From assembly GCA_003342895.1 (NCBI GenBank), contig PTFA01000159.1:496001-560000 (forward strand): a stretch of 64,000 nt of DNA, in the 5' to 3' direction. Position 1 is the stretch's first letter. The number at the start of each line of letters is the position of its first letter. This DNA is from Casuarius casuarius. Lineage: Eukaryota > Chordata > Aves > Casuariiformes > Casuariidae. A program made the translations under genes and the position numbers. Shown in pieces: positions 1 to 13,239 of this stretch. The notes beneath the pieces were generated by a model that saw nothing but the letters and a program-made list of their open reading frames with translations, was not told the DNA's origin and did no database searches.

Positions 1-2057
1 CTTTGCAGACGGTGGCATCTCCTGCTGGTGAAGCCCAAAGTGACTTCATTTTACAGATGAGAGAGGGTTAACATAACAAATACATCAATGCAATGGCATC
101 TTGTTCCTACTGAAAGCAAACTGGAGACAGAAACTTTCTTATATATTCAAAGTTTCCCCGTTGGCCTTTGTTTCTGTCTACTTGTCTTGCAGTCTTAGTT
201 ATGTCATTAATAATCCTTTGGGAAAGGTAAGAGTACGTGCAATCCTTGAAAGTGCAACAACAACAAAAAGCCTTTCTTTAGTGTATTTAATTTAGCAAAG
301 ATCAGATTAAAATGAAAGGTGATATGAATATTTGCCTCAAATTCAGCGCAAAACCTCTGAGACAAGAATATGTAATTAGAGTATGTGGGAAATGAAGAAG
401 GGATTGTCTACAGCAGTGGCAGTAGAAAATAAGAGTGCATACAATGCACTTGCAGGTGAAGCTTAGTCAATAGTGTAATGGTCAGATGAATGCTCTGATC
501 TTCTTGAGATAATGATCCCTTACAAGGCAGCTTGATATTCTTCTCTTCCCTTGCCAAAGTTTATTTACTGTACTTCCCTTTCAGATAATATAAATTATAG
601 ATCAGTCTGAACTTTGCTGACAATAGAGAGAGAGGGTGTGGGAAGCTGCAGGGGAAGGCAGATGCGGTAAGGCAAGCTGCTGTTCCACCCCATGCTCAAT
701 TGCCTATAGCTACCGGAGTTTCTTAGATTTCCCCTATAACCTAATGTAATAGTTACTGTTTAAGGGAGGTATGGGAGGAGTATATTTTTTTTGTCCTAAT
801 TCTGGAAGCTAGGGAAGCATTTTATGTATCTTCCCTAGAGCCAGTAGACTGATGTTCTTGTGACTTTAACTTGCAGCCTAGCTGCTGCAAAGGGAATTCA
901 TCCTGATCCTCATTTCTCTGATCTTAATTAAATGATTTGTTCCCTTTCAGACTAGAGGTATCTCTGTGCTTCCATGATTGTCCATCCCTTATTCTGTGTT
1001 ACAGTCAAGCTGTGATTGTATAATTTCAGCGAAGCTGAGGCCTCCAAAATGTGGAGCAATGGGACAGAATTCACATCTGTCAAGTTTTTCTCATGGATGC
1101 TTATATCTGACATGGACAATATGTGCATTTTGCAGTTTAGTTACACTGTGCTGATATGCTGCACAGTTAAATGTTATTATTGTGTATTCCACCATTTCAG
1201 CCAAGAATTGACTCAATGCCAGCTTAATAGGACTTGAGAAGACTGTATAAATGCAAGTCATTACTGCCTAAATGTTATGGAGCGCTATGGTTAGCGAAGA
1301 CAAGTGTCAAATAAACCTTTTTATCTAAAGACAAAATAATGCCCCACTTTAATCCTAAAACGAATGTAATTTGTGAAAACAGTCAGACATAAAAGGGACT
1401 TACATTTTGATAGGCTTTATAAGCAGATATTGGGGTAAATATAGTCTCTAGAGAGAGATGTCATGACTATGGGTTCGAACAAATTCCATTAATAATGAGC
1501 AGGGTAAAGTTCTGACAAATAAATGTCAGGTGCTTAGTCTGAGCTCTGACTTTGCATTTGTGGGTTGTGGTTAGACTATCAGCACTATATCAGTGGTACT
1601 TTTTGTTTTGATTTAATACTACATTACTTCTAGCCCTCATCCACTTGTGATCTGATATATGTGGCTTGAGTCTGGGGAAATAACCTGCATTCTCATATTT
1701 TCATTTATCATTCCTGATCCTAAATATATTCCAGGTACACTTTTATTTTATATTACAGCATCTGAATTTGAGTGAATGCATGTGTAATAAGAGTTTTCAG
1801 GGATACATATTTATTTTGACATCTAGTGTTAAATGTTTTCAGTATGTACCATGGCATTAAATTCCAGCTTGTATATGCTACCAATTTTGACTTTGAAATT
1901 GCAAACAATATTCTAGTAGAGATTGAGATATTGCACATTAACAGCTTGTTTCAGATATCCCAAACGTATTGCATAGCCTTTCTTTTCATAAGAAATATAG
2001 TGGCAGATGCTATCACTAATAGTGCTAAAAAAGTCTCAGTTTGTGTCTCTGTGGACT

Positions 2058-2112
2058 AAATTCAAATCCCATTAAAATCAATGGAAAGGTTCTGACTGTC
2101 TACAGTGAAAGT
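2058..2112 (+). repeat. decayed amniote interspersed repeat (CAATGG type)
   Basis: The segment has the order CCCATTAAAATCAATGG, then AAGGTTCTGACTG, then AACAGGC. This resembles the very common sauropsid repeat whose copies read 'cattgaagtcaatggga' followed by a 'ggatcaggcc'-like end. Similarity is judged by eye against remembered consensus features. Family name and exact ends cannot be fixed without a repeat library. Confidence 0.35.
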
Positions 2113-3432
2113 AGAACAGGCTTTACATCTTTGAACTACACTGGTTAAAAACGTCTTCAGCACACAAAACTTCTTAGCCAACAGTTCTGAAGAAACTGAT
2201 GCTGACAACAACTGGAATTATTTTCATTTTCCCATAAATACTGGCTTAAAAATAACTCATGAATGTGCATTTAGTTGCTAACACATTTTAGAGTGTTGAT
2301 AATTCAGAAAGTGTTGAGGTGTTCTAGAAGTTTTTTATGTAAATTGCCAGAGACACAGTTTTAGTATTAGTAATATTCACTGTTAATAATAGTGAATTTG
2401 TCATGCAGGAATACAGAACTGCTGCTCCAAGTATCTTTTATAGCATTAGGACTAATATTATGAGTGGTCCTAATTAAAAACATCTGTGTGTTTTTTGTAT
2501 TCTGTTTTTTTTTTTCCCCTCCCTCTGAGCAGGTTCTACCATCTTGTGTTATTCATTACAGGTGGCATTGATAGGATTTTAAAATTACTCTTTTCACAAA
2601 TACTAAATGTCTAAATGACATCTTTTTTTCTTACCTGAAGACTCCCAAAGGAAATTCTTCCAGACTTCAGCTGCATTTGTCTGTTGGACAGTCCAAGACA
2701 AGGTCAGGGTTCAATAAAAGGCTACCTATGTAGTTTGCTCTGTGAATTTTGGTAGGGTTAATTATAGCATGAATGTTAAGCATATATTCATATGGTTGCA
2801 GTGTTGCAATCCCAGAACACAGGATGCCTGGGAACAGACTCAGAGGTGGGATTTTGCCTCTGTGTGTCACCTTCAAGAACTGAAAGATTCCCATGAAATT
2901 CGTTCTCTGTAGATTTACAGCCACCCAAGTTTTATTAACTCACTGCTTGGCTCCTACTTGATGATTTACCTTGCTCTGTTACAGGCCCTTATGTAGTTGT
3001 CCCATCATTAACTAAACAGTCTAGAGTAGCTGTAATGTTCAAGCCACGGGGAAGGTGGTGTCTGCTTTGGCATTTAAATGCTCTCTGCACTGTCCCCCGT
3101 GACTCTCAGGCTTGCTGAGAGGATCATTTCAGCCTAACAGCAGATTTTGTTCCCCCCAACTCCCAGCTGCTTATAGTGAGTTCATCGCTCAGCTGTAGAA
3201 CTGAAATACCTGCACAACAGCTTTATCTTACATTTACCGTCCAATTAGCAAAACAAGCACTATTTTGACCTAACAGAGATCGTTATCACGAAGTGGCAAG
3301 TCTTGGATCGTTGCTAGCAGCATCCAGTGGGTGGAAAATCTCCCTCCCCACCGCTGCTTTGCTCTCACAGTTTGGGACAAAACCTCAGGCCCTTTTAATC
3401 TGTCTTTGGTCACGGCATGCGTAGGAATTCAA

Positions 3433-3454
3433 ATTCAGGAAGTATTCAGGAAGT
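3433..3454. repeat. 11-bp direct duplication
   Basis: ATTCAGGAAGT occurs twice with no spacer (3433-3443 and 3444-3454), a typical replication-slippage duplication. No functional role is implied. Confidence 0.9.
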
Positions 3455-3550
3455 ATTGAATTATGCTTTCTTCATACAACGATTCCTTTTTATATTATAG
3501 AGAGATACAGTAGTCAGGCTTCTGATTTGTTTCCTTCATATATTTATTTC

Positions 3551-3567
3551 TATTATTATTATTATTA
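3551..3567. repeat. (TAT)n microsatellite
   Basis: Short uninterrupted trinucleotide run of between five and six units in AT-rich DNA. Confidence 0.9.
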
Positions 3568-4110
3568 GAAAAGGGGGAAAATATGTGTATATCCAGATAG
3601 ATAAATGTTCAGATGCAAGTAGTCTGCAAACTCCAAAGGCAGCTTTTTTAAACAGTTATAGAATTGCAAACCATATTAATGCTTTTTAATATGTGTGCAT
3701 ATAATTATGCATTTTTCTGCTGACATATTTTCCTAGAGGAAATGAATATATTTTACCAGTTTGCCCGTAGCATTCACTCTCTGGCTTTAATTTCATAATG
3801 ATGGAGCAAAAAGCCACGTAACGGTTGGCCTGAGAAACAAGAGATGTTTCTTTCCTTATCTGGCTATTATGAAGCAGTCATCCAAATGAAGTTAGGAGTA
3901 AAAGGAAATAAAATAAATGATGATGAAGCAAATATTCTAATACATGGTTAGCATTTTACAAAATGGCAGTGATGTTAGCTTTTAGCAAAATGTTATTTCA
4001 TTCTGGACTTGCAATACCAGCCCCCCCTCGTTAAAGTAATTAATACAGTATTCCTGTTTTGCGTCTCTGTGGAAGGGGTACTAATCCATTGAGGTATATG
4101 GTGTACCTGT

Positions 4111-4175
4111 TTACCTTTAAAATACATGAGTTGTCCCATAGATTGCAGTGGGACTGCTATGGCAAAAATGAATTT
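4111..4175. repeat. possible decayed amniote repeat
   Basis: 'GTCCCATAGATTGCAGTGGG' followed by 'ACTGCTATGGCAAAAATGAA' resembles the 'gtcccattgacttcaatggg' core of the ancient sauropsid repeat. It is strongly diverged and could be chance. It lies directly upstream of the MIR-like relic. Confidence 0.25.
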
Positions 4176-4229
4176 CACAGGTTTTTGCTGCAGAGGTGTA
4201 TTAGCATAACTCTGTAGATACGGGCTGCT

Positions 4230-4345
4230 GCATGAAGTGTGGTCTCAAACCTCAGGAGAGTGGGTACTATTCCTGTCTCTTGCTGGCCATCTGGGGTGAT
4301 CTGACACAAGCTACTTTCCTCTGTTTTTTTTCACATGCAAATTAG
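4230..4345 (+). repeat. MIR-like SINE relic
   Basis: At 4294-4330, 'GTGATCTGACACAAGCTACT' followed by 'TTCCTCTGTTT' lines up with the conserved MIR core ('gtgaccttgggcaagtcactt' then 'cctctctg...cagttt'). Spacing is kept and the orientation is forward. MIR is an ancient tRNA-derived SINE mobilised by L2. Copies in sauropsids are expected to be this diverged. The ends are approximate. Confidence 0.5.
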
Positions 4346-4349
4346 ATGA

Positions 4350-7300
4350 CTTTCTTTTAAAATACTTGGAGCAAGATGGGAGGTATTGTTTGTTAAAGCC
4401 CAGGAAACTAACAACAAATTGGAGATGCCTTCATTAATAAATCTTGATATTAAAAAAAAGTCTTCTGATAGTCTGCATGTTTACCAGTCTTTGAATGCTC
4501 TAAAAAGCCCATAGATGTACTTTCTGAGATAAAGCACTGCTGAAGAAACAACAAAGAAACGAACCCCTCTCTGATCAAGAGAGGTGTTACAAGCAATTTT
4601 TAATATGTAAAAATCAAGACAATTTGCTTAAAACTGATAGACTTTTGCCAAGTGCTATTGGCAACAACATGAAAAAATTGCTTTGGTGTCATCAGTGGTC
4701 TCCTTGCTCTTATACTGCACGAGTTTGTCCGTCCAGGTCTTCAGAGCATTCTTAGATGTGTTGGATAGAGGAAAGAGACAGCTGGCTCCTACTCCTCCGC
4801 TGACAGTTACTCCTTTGCCTGCTCTATTCTGGGCAGTCTATAGCTGTAGCCCCTCAGGGTTTAGGGCTAGAATATATTAACTGCTGTGGAAGAAAGTGAA
4901 CTTTGTAATCAGATATTAGCTGTCCAGTCACTTGAAAACCTTGGGGTTTACGAGCCAGGGTTTCAGGATTTGTGGTCATGGCAAAGGCAGCAAGATAACC
5001 AAGTGGTAAATAAAATGCTTAGGCTGGAATACATTCAATCTAAAGGGTAATAGTTGCAAAATGAAAACCTTTACAGAACCCAGAGGAAGGAGGAGGAAGT
5101 GTTGGGACTTGCTATAAATTCAGATTTACTGTAGATTCAAACTTAAATGATCTGTGAATCCTGTACGTGAATCTGGAACTGTATTTATTTTGAGATATAA
5201 ATAAAACAAACAAAACACAATAGTAGGTTATTCTTAACAATTGGAAAGCAAATGAAATGAAACTGCACATGGGTAGATTTCTACCTTTTCCCTTCTGATG
5301 CAGTTTCTCATTCTAAGGATCTTTACATGCTGAGACCATCTTTAATGATAGTGCCATTTTTTTTTCCTCTTTGAAATAAAATGTAAGGCAAATACAGGAG
5401 GTAAATGTCTGGAAATTTATTTCTACCTTGCAGTTCAGTTACTGTTTAATGAGAACTGTAGAAGTTGATTAATTGTGGCTTCTGCATCTATAATTTAGGC
5501 AGTATACACTTGCAGATGGACTGTCTATCAACCCAATCTTGTCAGGAAGTCTTTCTGTTTACAGTAGTAGAACAGCACGTTTAAGCATTTCTCTCAGTAC
5601 CGATATTACAACACAGAGCCTGAATTGCGTTAAAAGTACTGAGAGTTTACAACTTCCATTTAAAACAGAGTTCATGCTGCATATCCTGTATTCAGGATTA
5701 AGTGCATTTTTCTTCTGGCCAATGTCAGCAGGGTAGAATAACACTTTTTCACAGAATAAATTATACTATACACTAATTTGTTAGTTATATACTTTTTTAT
5801 TTTTATTGCTGATATAACTTATAATTTCATATATATTTCAAGTTAAGAATTGGACTTCATACCTGTCAAACCTGTAAGCATGGAATTTCTACATTAAGGT
5901 CTCTTTGGTAGTCTAATGTGATCTCTGTAACAATGTGTTTGTAGCAGTTTTGACAAGAGGGAGCTGTCATCATTTTATAAGCAAATACCATATTTAGATT
6001 CAGTTTTCAGCTAAGTTAGACAGTAAATATAGTTTCTTAAGTGAAAATATTGGCACTAAACACATATTCCCAGTTGTTTTGGAGGTTTTCCACCACCAAA
6101 ATGCCATTGTGACATGCAAGAAAATAATTCATTCACCCTAAATGGCTCCATAAATAATAGTAATTTACTTTATGTGATTTTTCCTGTGTCACAGAAATTG
6201 CAACCCAAATTCTGGTTTCCTTTTGGCTTTGTTTGACAACTACATGAGGGTCCATTAATATTGCAAGCAAACACGTTTGTGATGTTTTTTCTTTGGAACA
6301 AAATTACAGTACCAAATTGTCAACCACAGCAAGGAGGGTCATGCTGTACAAGAAAGTGGCTATTCTTTATTCCAGCTGACTAGCAGAAAGAATTTAGCAC
6401 ATTGCTGCATCAGGGGCAAGGTATTTTTTGATCTGCTTTATGTCTTATTAAATCTAACTTACTGTTGAGCTCTCTGAGAACAAAAGTTGTTTGCCCTAAG
6501 ATGGCTTAATTTGTGTTTGATGAAAGAAAAAATATGAAAACAGTGATCTATAATGATGATAATTTGACTCATAGCATATGCTTTTTGTTTCAGCGGGTTT
6601 CCTGTATTGATTTTTGAGCTTGAACATTAATGAATTCCATTTTCAAGCAACATGTACCCTTTGGGATGTTCAGGCTTTCTGAGTATTATTGAATTAAGGC
6701 TGTGGGATGCTCACACAATGTATTTTTTTCTTGGCTGCTGATGGGGATTCCAGCTGAGTTTTTGTTCTGCTACACTGTTTCTGCTTCATGGTTGTCATCT
6801 CTTTTGATTTTTTTGGAACATAATCTAACAGCTTGATAATTTTAATTAAAACATTTGATAAATATTCATACCAATTTGTGTATGATTTTCAGCATTTTCA
6901 CTAGAGATTAGCTACTACACAGGGTATTCTCACATGTAGGTTGAACCAGCGGTTCAATTTGTCCATGTATTTGCAACCATAGAGTAAGGCTTTTTGGTTT
7001 TTAATCATCTATGCAATGTTCTTTACAAATTTCATTTGTTTTGAATAATTCACAAACAATTTCCTGTATTAACTCCCATTGGCATTGCCAGAAAACACTG
7101 CTGCATGACTTTTCTTAAGTATAGCAACTTCTTTATTTAAAGTAGCATAGCTGGTGGCATTTCAACTCTTAACATATGTCATGCTTTAAAACATTATTCC
7201 AGTATCCCCTGATCTGTCTTCCCAGATGAAGACTGGATTTCTATCTTGTGCTTCCCTAAAACAATGACACAGGATGAAATCATATTAAGGAGGAACACAT

Positions 7301-8865
7301 TTTTCCTTTATTTGAGTATTGGGTCCCATATTTAGGTAGTATTTTAACTAGAGATGAGCTACATTGGTAAGGCAGGTCCTTTCAGTTATCACTTTTACTG
7401 GAATCCCTTAATTAGGTATTTCCATCCACCAATTTGGTGATTAAAATGTTGTACAATTATAGACAGTATTCTTGTGGCGGCTGTTCATATGGTTCATGAC
7501 GAGCCATACTCATGTAAATGTGATTCTGATATAGCATTTACAGGACTGAAATGAAAAAGTGAGAGCTCTGTGGCATGTCTTATTAATAGCAGATATAAAT
7601 TTACAGGAACAAAACAATCTCAGAAGGATAATAGGATCAAGAAATATGACCCATATTTAGTTATGTATGCGCTCTGACAGTATTAGTGTAAACATCCTTA
7701 AGAGCTCAACAGTGTAAGAATGCACACAGCATCACTCTGTGGCAGCAGGATCTATTTTTATATTGCTTATAAGAACTGACATATAAGTTGGACGTTTACT
7801 AAGCTGTGAGAGAAGGGAGCTGATCGTTTTTCAAAGAAAACTTGCAGATACAAAATAATAGCTTCCTCTGTGTAGAACTGTGATGCTTGCTGATTTTTGA
7901 GAGTCACATTGCAGAGGAGGACAAAGAAGCAGGCTAATTTTGTGTGGTGCTAAAGAAAATCTCTGTACGGAAAGAAAAGACTGTGCTGCTAGATTCCATA
8001 GTAGTTTTTGGTTTGGGAAAATGACATGGAGACTGCAGAATTTCATGTCTTTAGGGTTGGCATGGATAGTATAGATATTAGACTGCAAAGCAAGTTCTCT
8101 GATATATTTGCTAAAGAACATTGGAAATCTGACACATACTTATGAACAAAATAGTTGGGCTAAAATTATGGGCTGAAAAAAGTATATTTCTGGAGTCTTA
8201 AAATTCCACCCCGACTCTCATCCCCCTAGCAATCCAGTTAAAGTGCTGCATATTCCTTACCAGCAGTGAGGTACTTGGTGCCTGCAAACTGATATTCTGA
8301 GTCCTGGTGTTTGAGTTCTCCCTGTTCTCAGCTTAGGTGCCTGGCAATACGGCAGTCTCTGATGGTTGGAAGCAGTGGTTACAGGAATGAGTTTTTTTCA
8401 GCTTCTGCAGCTTTTTGGAGGAGGATAGTCAGCCATGTGCATGGGCTAAGCCATGCCAGTCTGGGCTGTGCATGAGCACTGGGAGGATCCTGAGCATACA
8501 CAGCATTTCTGGAAAATGTACTATAATTCTTCTGTAAGGACACACAGAAATAGAGATTTTGTTTTTCAGATCAATGGATTTTTGTTTTTTGGTAGAGTAT
8601 GGTGCTTGCTCTCACGCCATCAATGATGAAAATCGCTGTGACTCTCAGCAGAGCCCTGAGCAAGGGGCATTTACTACAAGACCCTACTGACAGCTTTAGA
8701 GTGGGCTCAAAGTTCAGATATGCCTGAGATGTATCTTTTTTCTCCAGCTTCCTTCTTGTTCCTGGCTGGTAGCAGTTTACTGTTGACCCATTACACCATT
8801 AAATAAGCTGCTGTTCTGCCTGTTCAGCTCCACCGCCCAGTGACTTGGAGACAGAAGCAAGGCTC
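4350..8865. other. AT-rich noncoding stretch
   Basis: No gene seen. The open frames (up to 96 codons, for example on the minus strand at 7831-8121) have no recognisable domain and no supporting splice pattern. Around 6825-6900 there is a TAATTA-rich segment (AATTTTAATTAAAACATTTG) that could be a conserved noncoding element, but nothing here proves it. The part from about 8240 to 8700 is slightly richer in GC without being a CpG island. Confidence 0.7.
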
Positions 8866-8869
8866 TGGC

Positions 8870-8892
8870 TTCCCTTCCCTTCCCTTCCCTTC
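8870..8892. repeat. (TTCCC)n microsatellite
   Basis: Four perfect TTCCC units plus a partial one. It forms a polypyrimidine/polypurine tract in a locally GC-richer segment. Confidence 0.95.
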
Positions 8893-10627
8893 TTCTGACC
8901 CTCTCGCTTGGTAGAGGACGTGGGACCTGCTCACCTGCGGCTGGGATAGGCAACAAGGCAGGCTGAGAGGCTTCTGCCGTCCCTTACTAACACATAACTG
9001 AAACAATAGTTCAGCGCCTCTAAAAATCTTCTTGTGATTCTGCTAGCATTGTTCCTGAGACAGAAAATATTCATCTGCTTCTGCTGGGGGGTGTGTTTGT
9101 GAGTGTTAAGTACATATTCCTGTTGTCAGTTTTGCTTTTATTCTAAAGCTGTGAATTGGGAAAGGTCTAATACTTCAGCCAGATCGTGCTTCACGTGAAA
9201 TATTAAGAAATGTATGTTTTTCTATCTCTTACTTGAAAAGTCTCAAAGCACCAAAAGGGACTCCTTTTTAAGTGATTGAAATTTTAAAAGCACACTTGCT
9301 GTTATCATCACCCACAGCTAAGTGAAAAAATAAAAATAACTTGCTAAAGCAAAGGGCAAAATAGAATGCAGAAAGCAGGCTCAGATCATCAGCTTTCCAT
9401 TTATTTATTTTTAAACTTTTATCTTTTCTGGTGTTTATGATGATTAATGGCAAACAAATCGTCCTCGTTATCAGCCTCCTTGTCGCTCTGACGACACTTG
9501 GAAATATATTCCAGGACTTGTTCTCTAAGTAACAAATGCCTGTTTATTTTTATGAATGTCACTACATCAGCTTTTCGGCTAGAAAAGCAAGCTCATCTAT
9601 CTTTTGTGAATTGCAAGGTATTGAATTATACACCAGGCCCAATTTGCAGACTCAAATACCTACATGAGGCAACCAGCTAGGCCCTGGCATGCCAGCACTG
9701 AGCCTTAAGTAAACTGGATATGAATAGGTCCACAAGTCAGTCTGATGAGCGCTCATTCAACTGTCTGTCTTTGCAAACTGGATGCTTTTATTCCCAAATT
9801 ACTTTGGCGCTTTTGGAAAAGACACGCTAGGTCTTTGTCATGACTGAAAAATAGGTGCAAATTTGGATAGGTAGCATATATTGTTTCAAGTGATTACACA
9901 CAGCCATCTATTATTGAGTCAAACAAATGAATTACAATATAATCTTAATACTACATAACATCACCAATTTTTTGAATGTTATTTTGTTGCAATAAACCAT
10001 TCTTATAACTATAGCACCACGCATGTGTGTTCCTTAATGCAAGCCCTTATGGTGTTAATCGAAAGCCCCTAAAATGTATTGAGATTATCAAATTAAAATT
10101 TGATTACTGGATAGAAATATTCTTATGAAGAGATAACAACTGAACATGATAATGCCTATATGGTATGAGTTTCTGAAGGAACAGCTATATCTTCTGGCTG
10201 TACCGCCTTTTCTGGGAAGATTATCGTATGCTGGGCAAGCTGATGCTTCTTAGAGGCAGTTTATAATTCATATCACTGCTTTACGGGACATTTCCATTGA
10301 CCATAGCATGCCATACTGCCCAAACACCATCTTATGCTCCAGTGCCCTGCTGAATGGCTAGTGGCATTTTTCAAATAGGAGAGAATAAAATGTTTCCAAC
10401 AAACTGTTCTTCCAGCATCTCCAAAGCAGGTCACAAAGAGCATCATATCACCCTGAATCTCATGTCCTGTGTATATCTGAACAGGTAACATATTGTCTAA
10501 TCTCTCTGTCCAAAAAGTGCCTCTGTTTAGGAGCTACACCTTTAATGATATGAACTCCAATGACTGCTTTTAATTTATGGTGAACTGCAAGCAGTGCACG
10601 GGCAGTCCTTAGGCTGTCAAGGGATCA

Positions 10628-10680
10628 GTAAACAAACATAACTGTTATTATGTAAACAATGTGTGCTAGCATAAAGGTCA
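10628..10680 (+). promoter_or_regulatory. FOX-type motif pair plus nuclear-receptor half-site
   Basis: GTAAACAA occurs at 10628-10635 and again at 10652-10659, starts 24 bases apart. Both fit the forkhead core RYMAACA. At 10673-10680 AAAGGTCA fits an extended nuclear-receptor half-site. Three such words within 53 bases is suggestive of an enhancer. Motifs this short also occur by chance, and there is no nearby gene to link them to. Confidence 0.25.
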
Positions 10681-12939
10681 TTTTTTCCAAAAAGAGGCAT
10701 TTACTGAGTTTGGGAAGACATCACTTTTAATGACAGAAGGACCCTACCAGATTGGAAAATTATTGAAATCTCTTCATCAGAAATTCAGCAGTTTTGTTGT
10801 TCTTGTTGTTGCTTAAAAAAAAGTCATGTTTCATTTTTGTCACCTTTTTACTGTTTTGCCCAATTGTAATTGAAAGGCTGTAAAAGAGCTTTATAAAGTT
10901 TTTTTGGTAAATTACTTATAGCTTTAGATTATGTGAAACTCTTTGCAAAACAGGTTGAGTTCAGTGACCGTTTCTGTCAAAAAATTCAAAAAGGTAAGGT
11001 AGAAAACAAAAAATACAAAAATACACCAGGAAAATGAAAAATTCCACATTACAGAATGAAATACTTTGGTTTTTCTTTGCTGATATTTGAGGCAAATTTT
11101 ACTTTGACCTCATAAAAATTACAAAGCAAAGACATGTATTGTTTCATTTAGCTCAAAGTATTTGGGGAGAGCGTGAGGGAGAAAGATGGAAAAAGCAACA
11201 TGCAGGAGTTATTTTAATGCAAAAAGTATTCCCATTTTACATTGACCAGAAGATTTTGTAAGCTAGCAAACTGAAAAATCCATTATTAACATAAATCTAA
11301 CTTAATTTAGTATAACAAAGGGTATTTTTTTCAAGAAATCCAAGCTACTACTAGAAAAAAGACTTGGTGGTATTCAACTCCTGGCTTTAAACTGAAGATT
11401 GTTAGAGAGTTTTGTTTAAGTTATGAATAAAGTAGCAAACCTTGCCAAAGCTTTTGAAGTTCTGCCGTCATCTCTGGGATGGGAAGCACGGAAATTTGCA
11501 TTATGATGGCATTATTTCTTACACGTGTAGCAGAGAATGATTATATCAGAGATTATTGAGATGATATCCATTCTTACTTTTCTGAAATCACTATGCATTA
11601 TTTATATTTTTTCCTGCTAAGTCCTCTTCCTTTTGACAATATAGAATTCTTTAGATCAAAAACTAAACAACAAAGCTTAATTTGCTGCCTTTTTTGCATG
11701 CAATTAGCAAATTTTGTTCTTAATTTTGTAGGTAAATAAAGCTCGAAAGCTGCAGGAGCCACAACTCTTTTCATCTTGAAGCAATGACACATACTAAACA
11801 AAACCACGTTGAAATCTTTTTATTTTTGGAAGTTTTGCTAGCAGAGAGTGCCAATGCAACTGAGGTCAATATTACATTTTGCTGCTCCTTGAAGTTTGAA
11901 AATAAATAAATAACTGTGTGTGTACACTAGCTAGCTTTCACTGTTCTTCTCATAAATATGCATTACAACACCAAAACAACTAAAATAAGTCTGTCAGTGT
12001 TGTGTTTCTTCTAGTAAGCCTAGATACGCAGATGATAGATAGATGAGTAGGACCACTGCTGTTTTTATTTACATCAATGCAGTTCTGCTAATGGATTTTC
12101 AAGTGAGCAAATATCAGAAGCCATATATAATAAAAAGAAGCATTTAGTGCACTCCATTTGGCTTTACAGTCCTGTGAATAATAACAACTGTTGTTCCATA
12201 TTACAGTATCTACTAACCCCAAATTTGATAAATTAGAATAAGAAATAGTAGCAATCATTAGTTGAACAGCTTGCACTGATGAGGTTATTCAATGCGCTGC
12301 ATTAGGTTAAGCTGGAAAATATATTTATTCATACTTTTTAGAGTTTTTCAGTGGAACAATAACCTGGACTAAGACTGTTTGGTGAATATAAAATTCAACT
12401 CTAGTAAATTTATGTATTAAAAAAAATACTTTTTTTTGGTAGCATTAGCTCTAATGGAAAGAACAACTGAGTTAAGTTAATAGCAGCAACAGTGAAAAAA
12501 ATACAATGAAATTGTATCTTGGCCTTCATAAAAGATTAAAGATCTTGCAGCTGATGGCTATATGTTTTGTACTAATGATGGCTAACAAAAGCTTGTTGTA
12601 AAGACTGTTTTCAGTATCTGCTTAGTGGTTTGACTGGTCTTCCAGGAGGAAGGTGGCGTAATTAAGAGTGTGCCTGACTCTCAGGGGCGGAGAACTGAGA
12701 GTTTGCTTTATTGCAACTATCCACAAAACAGTTCTAACAAGAAATACCTCAAAAGTCCAAATCTAAAGCGGATGAATGAGGTTACTCTGTAGTCTAGCAA
12801 ACACTTTTGTACATAAATGAAACCTAAGAGCATAATAGCCACTGAATATATCTGAGTAAGCACAATGCTAATGGGAGCCTAATTGTTTTTTTTCTTCTAA
12901 AGCATTTGTGATCCTCCCAAGCATGAAAGGCAATACTGC

Positions 12940-13005
12940 AAAACAAATGTTATTCCATTTAACCTCAGTTTTTCTGATTACAGAATGAATATATGTAACT
13001 AAACA
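12940..13005 (+). repeat. possible MIR-like relic
   Basis: 'TTTAACCTCAGTTTTTCTGA' then 'TTACAGAATGAATATATGTA' resembles the MIR stretch 'taacctcagtttcctcatctgtaaaatg' followed by 'ataataa'. It is short and diverged, so confidence is low. Confidence 0.3.
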
Positions 13006-13196
13006 AGATATGAGAAAAGAGCATGTAGTGATGATAAATGATAGTTTTCTTTAGAATTTATCTACTTTCCTATATTTGGGAAGCAAATACAAGAGAGCAT
13101 TATTTTTAGTATTTATTATTTGTTCAAAAGCAAAAAACTTATAAGAAAATCATGCTTCGAGTTACAGTATATGGAAAATATTCATTAATTCTTTTT

Positions 13197-13236
13197 GAAC
13201 CATAACAAGAATACGTGAACCATAACAAGAATGCGT
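13197..13236. repeat. 20-bp tandem duplication
   Basis: The 20-base unit at 13197-13216 is repeated immediately at 13217-13236 with one difference (A to G at the sixteenth to seventeenth position of the unit). It starts GAACCATAACAAG. This is a local slippage duplication of fairly recent age given the near identity. Confidence 0.95.
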
Positions 13237-13239
13237 GTT

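Larger units (their letters stand above)
1..4225. other. AT-rich noncoding stretch
   Basis: No coding gene is seen. Open frames are under 90 codons, lie on both strands, and show no domain, signal peptide or repeat pattern that I recognise. The stretch contains a T-run near 2505-2515, one decayed amniote repeat near 2060-2110, a short duplication at 3433-3454 and a TTA microsatellite at 3551-3567, listed separately. The rest looks like unique intronic or intergenic DNA. Confidence 0.75.
8895..13190. other. AT-rich noncoding stretch
   Basis: No gene seen. Short frames on both strands lack domains. Notable contents are an AT-rich block around 9880-9990 with several ATTA motifs, the FOX/nuclear-receptor motif cluster at 10628-10680, and a weak MIR-like segment at 12940-13005. 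The rest looks like unique DNA. Confidence 0.7.
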
